Source: Petrosia ficiformis (taxonomy: Eukaryota > Porifera > Demospongiae > Haplosclerida > Petrosiidae). Taken from it: a stretch of DNA of 64,000 nt. The notes below the pieces were generated by a model that saw only the letters and a program-made list of their open reading frames with translations, did no database searches and was not told the origin of the DNA. Below, in pieces: positions 62,501 to 64,000 of this stretch. Within the stretch, counting starts at the first letter, position 1. Each line of letters opens with the position of its first letter. The position numbers and the translations under genes are program-made. The DNA is taken from NCBI GenBank assembly GCA_947044365.1, contig OX345650.1:4075872-4139871 (forward strand), given 5' to 3'.

Positions 62501-64000
62501 ATTTGTTTGGTCACATGACACTTGAAGAAGAAGGTGGTGGATCATCAGGTGCCCGTACCTTTAGAATGGAACGTCGTGCAGCTGGAAAAAAGAAAGCAAC
62601 TGTTAGCACTCAATTTAAGGTCAGCTATTTTACGAAGCATTTCATGGTATCCTGGATTCATATCCAGCTGGGCGTATGGGATTTTACAAGTAATCCTGGA
62701 ATTAAATTCCAACTGGGTATATGAGATTGTACAATGCATTTCATGGTACCCTTGTTTCATATCTCAGCTGGGTATATAGGATTTTATCCCTACTTTTCCA
62801 TTATAATTTACTAAATAATAACAATCGTGTTTGTTTATTATTTTAGAACTCTCTCCATTCTCTAATGACAACACTCGGACAAGCTAATCCCTATTTTGTA
62901 CGGTGTATAAAGCCCAATGGCGAAAAAGTGGCGGATAAATTTGTCCCTCAAATGGTTCTCAACCAGCTTAAATACTCTGGTATGATGGAGACTGTTCGTA
63001 TTAGGCGTCTTGGGTATCCCGTAAGAAGAACTTTTGATGACTTTCTGTTTCGATATAATGTCCTTGGAAGAAATCTTCACCTGGAGGGTAAAGAAGTACC
63101 TCAGTCTTGTGCCGCCATTATGCATAAACATGACAGTAGTAGAAAAGATTGGCAAACTGGAAAAACTAAGGTGACAACATCTCTCTCCCTCCCTCCCTCC
63201 TTACCTACCTACCTACCTACCTACCTCTTTACCTACCTACCTACCTACCTCCCTCCCTCCCTCTCTCCCTCCCTCCCTCCTTACCTACCTACCTACCTAC
63301 CTCTCTACCTACCTACCTACCATGCATGTACTTTTATCTCCCTGTTTCTGTGTGTCTGTCTCTCCAAATCTCCATCCCTCCATTCCACACTCTCTGTCTC
63401 TGTCACTGTCTCACTTTCCCTCCCTCTTTATTTCTCTCTCCTCTCTCCCTCTCTCCTTTCTCCCTCTCTCTCTTTTTGTGGCTATCATTTGTATCTTTCT
63501 TTCTTCTAGTCTCTCTGCCTACCTTCACTTCCCTCCATCCCTCTTTATCTCTCTCCTTGTGGCTATCAGACTTTCTCTCTCTATGTCTCCCTTCCTCCCT
63601 CCCTCTTTCTTCCTCCCTCCATTCATCCCTTCCTCTTTCCTCCTTTCCTTCCTTCCTCCCTCTCTCTTTATCTCTCTCCTTGTGGCTATCAAACTTTCTT
63701 TCTCTCTCTCTGGCTATGTCTCAGTTATTTTGTTATTAATATTAAACCTCATTACCTTTTCCATGATAGATGTTTTATAGAGAGAGTTTGGAGAGACTTT
63801 TGGAACGTGAGAGAGATAATGCTCTTCGAGATGTCTGTCGTATCATTTACTATTTCATCCTGACTGTTGTTACAAGAATGAGATTTTTGAAAACTAAACT
63901 CTTAATTATTCAAGCTCAGAAGTATTGTAAGGTAGGGTTAATTGGTCACATGATTATCACATGATGTCCATTGATGTTTTGTAGGGTTTTATTTATCGCA
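49798..64000 (+). CDS. MYO10: Class X-like unconventional myosin heavy chain, 5' part
   Basis: Actin-based motor. Exons: 49798-49827, 54171-54269, 55500-55658, 55997-56184, 56904-57026, 57448-57572, 58501-58599, 58832-58935, 59704-59833, 59960-60078, 60347-60493, 61215-61315, 61374-61440, 61953-62045, 62132-62283, 62484-62619, 62847-63170, 63770-63931, 63984 to the edge. That gives about 791 residues, all in frame. P-loop GESGAGKT (160-167), switch [11 protein letters not shown] (from 214), switch II DIFGFE (433-438), actin-binding-region [11 protein letters not shown], converter ending in an IQ-like [43 protein letters not shown] and [10 protein letters not shown] are closest to myosin X. 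The tail (PH, MyTH4, FERM in true myosin X) lies off the right edge, so class is not proven. Exon 1 ([10 protein letters not shown]) is inferred from its ATG, donor and phase; exon 2 onward is firm. Confidence 0.9.
50335..50775. mobile_element. Family D element with internal tandem expansion
   Basis: Inverse-oriented family D copy in myosin intron 1. About 66 bp (GAGTTACAGTATAATCATGT to ACTACATATAATATT) is repeated three to four times between 50475 and 50735, so the element is longer than its relatives. A family C fragment follows at 50778-50874. Confidence 0.75.
51742..52039. mobile_element. Family A element in myosin intron 1
   Basis: TAGTGTTGTTTTAGTTAACT at the left and AAACTGAAACAACACAG at the right, with TAAC repeated several times inside. 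Confidence 0.75.
52630..53225. repeat. Compound minisatellite in myosin intron 1
   Basis: Six units of about 61 bp (GAATGGGTTTCAGTATGAGA, ACGAGACTCAGCTGATACAT, AGTATACATTGTCCTA), followed by about six shorter 43-47-bp units lacking the ACATTGTCCTAG part. The shift from long to short unit suggests a deletion that then spread. Confidence 0.92.
53508..53872. mobile_element. Family D element with duplication and insert
   Basis: Starts AAGTCTGTTCACATT and ends ATAAATGACCTTTAG. A 60-bp internal stretch (TATATACTATAGTGTATAG to ATACATGATTATACTG) is duplicated, and an unrelated insert (GCACACAGATTCTCAATCAG) lies near 53785-53845. Confidence 0.65.
54328..55155. repeat. (ACAT)n microsatellite, about 830 bp, in myosin intron 2
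   Basis: Long CATA tetranucleotide array with scattered ACATGT, ATGCAT and ACGTAC variants. A block around 54620-54780 is repeated around 54970-55030, so part of the array was duplicated as a segment. Long open frames on both strands here are artefacts. Confidence 0.98.
55190..55420 (+). mobile_element. SINE-like unit in myosin intron 2
   Basis: CATTCCCACCAAAAAGTACC, poly-T, GGAGGCAGTGTGGCATAGCG, CATGCTGTTTCCTAGAAGG, and TTAGGATGGTTAATCCTACA: the same modular order as at 33935-34110. Confidence 0.65.
56420..56745. repeat. (ATCC)n microsatellite with interspersed ATTC and AGTC
   Basis: About 320 bp of CATC/CATT tetramers in myosin intron 4. [13 protein letters not shown] open frames come from it. 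Confidence 0.97.
57680..57868. mobile_element. Family D element, internally deleted, in myosin intron 6
   Basis: Starts AAAGTCTGTTCACATTCGCG and ends CATGAATGACCTTTAG, but lacks about 60 bp of the usual interior. Confidence 0.7.
57961..58310. repeat. 156-bp tandem duplication, about 2.2 copies
   Basis: GACTTTCCAGCTCTTGATTC recurs at an offset of 156 bp (57977 and 58133), followed by ATATATGGTACTATACTGAA and AGAAACCCCACC. A third partial copy ends near 58310. In myosin intron 6. Confidence 0.85.
58640..58745. repeat. (ACAT)n microsatellite in myosin intron 7
   Basis: About 100 bp of CATA-type tetramers, in a short intron just upstream of exon 8. Confidence 0.95.
58973..59702. repeat. (TATC)n microsatellite making up nearly all of myosin intron 8
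   Basis: About 730 bp of TATC with TACC, TATA and TATT variants. Of the 768-nt intron only about 37 nt at the donor side are unique. The array runs into the acceptor (CTATCTATTTAG|CATGCC). Confidence 0.98.
59834..60340. repeat. Pyrimidine-rich intron sequence and (CCCCT)n array around myosin exon 10
   Basis: 59840-59955 is rich in TCATCTTC-type units leading into the exon 10 acceptor. 60174-60300 is a CCCTC/CCCTT pentamer array in the next intron. Confidence 0.85.
60780..61165. repeat. Degenerate CATC-rich minisatellite in myosin intron 11
   Basis: CTTCCATCCACCCTCCCACA then CCTTCCATTCACCCATCTTT and TCATCCA, about four loose copies with a period near 80-110 bp. Confidence 0.75.
61468..61866. 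mobile_element. Degenerate family A element in myosin intron 13
   Basis: Begins AATGTTGTTTTAGTAAGGC. It contains a duplicated block (AACTATAATTAAATTATAGG at 61606 and 61694) and ends near a GGTCATTTTTGTCATAAT stretch. Confidence 0.55.
63178..63765. repeat. CT-rich microsatellites filling myosin intron 17
   Basis: (CCTA)n and (CCTC)n arrays at 63181-63320, followed by 400 bp of CTCTC/CCCTC-rich sequence with the repeated module CTTTATCTCTCTCCTTGTGG at 63542 and 63666. Proline/serine-rich open frames here are artefacts. Confidence 0.9.

Noticed and set aside
63322..63780. Pro/Ser/Leu-rich frames of about 150 residues
   Set aside because: CT-rich intron 17 of myosin; the true exon begins at 63770 in another frame context.

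Overview
This is nuclear DNA of an animal. It is AT-rich, has GT-AG introns in every gene, and is crowded with microsatellites, minisatellites and small inverted-repeat transposons. The gene set combines animal/holozoan families (a FAM117/GLCCI1-type protein, ZSWIM2, a class X-like myosin) with a DEX1-type FG-GAP protein best known from plants. Short intergenic gaps (about 200-400 bp) between divergent genes suggest a compact non-bilaterian genome. A sponge such as a demosponge is my best guess, but this is inference and not proven by the sequence.

Layout, left to right. (1) 1012-9095, minus: PSMD11/Rpn6, a 26S proteasome lid subunit, 13 exons seen, 3' end off the left edge. (2) 9605-14776, minus: inositol hexakisphosphate kinase copy 1 (5 exons, 363 aa). 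(3) 15034-21027, minus: FAM117/GLCCI1-like protein. (4) 21239-26231, plus: DEX1-like membrane FG-GAP protein (5 exons, 706 aa). (5) 26520-31461, minus: ZSWIM2-type SWIM/RING/ZZ/RING ubiquitin ligase (9 exons, 601 aa). (6) 31843-36464, plus: IP6K copy 2 (385 aa). (7) 36910-39633, plus: IP6K copy 3 (372 aa). (8) 40826-49595, minus: SNF8/VPS22 of ESCRT-II (9 exons, 242 aa). (9) 49798 to the right edge, plus: class X-like unconventional myosin, 19 exons covering the motor domain and the start of the neck.

Three head-to-head pairs have short shared promoters: FAM117-like/DEX1 (211 bp), ZSWIM2/IP6K-2 (381 bp) and SNF8/myosin (202 bp). The genes do not form a pathway. The one functional cluster is the three IP6K genes, which share the same exon/intron plan. 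Copies 1 and 3 have exon tracts identical at the nucleotide level next to strongly diverged tracts, so copy 1 is a mosaic with a remodelled substrate-side segment.

Introns carry most of the repeat load: at least four recurrent short inverted-repeat element families (called A-D here), often nested; tRNA-derived SINE-like units; several large fold-back palindromes; a roughly 4.2-kb 40-bp satellite in an SNF8 intron that shows a 921-bp higher-order period; and a myosin intron that is almost wholly a TATC microsatellite running into the splice acceptor. Exon boundaries were set by hand from splice signals, reading-frame continuity and family resemblance. Every internal exon chain closes in frame, but boundaries may be off by a few bases.
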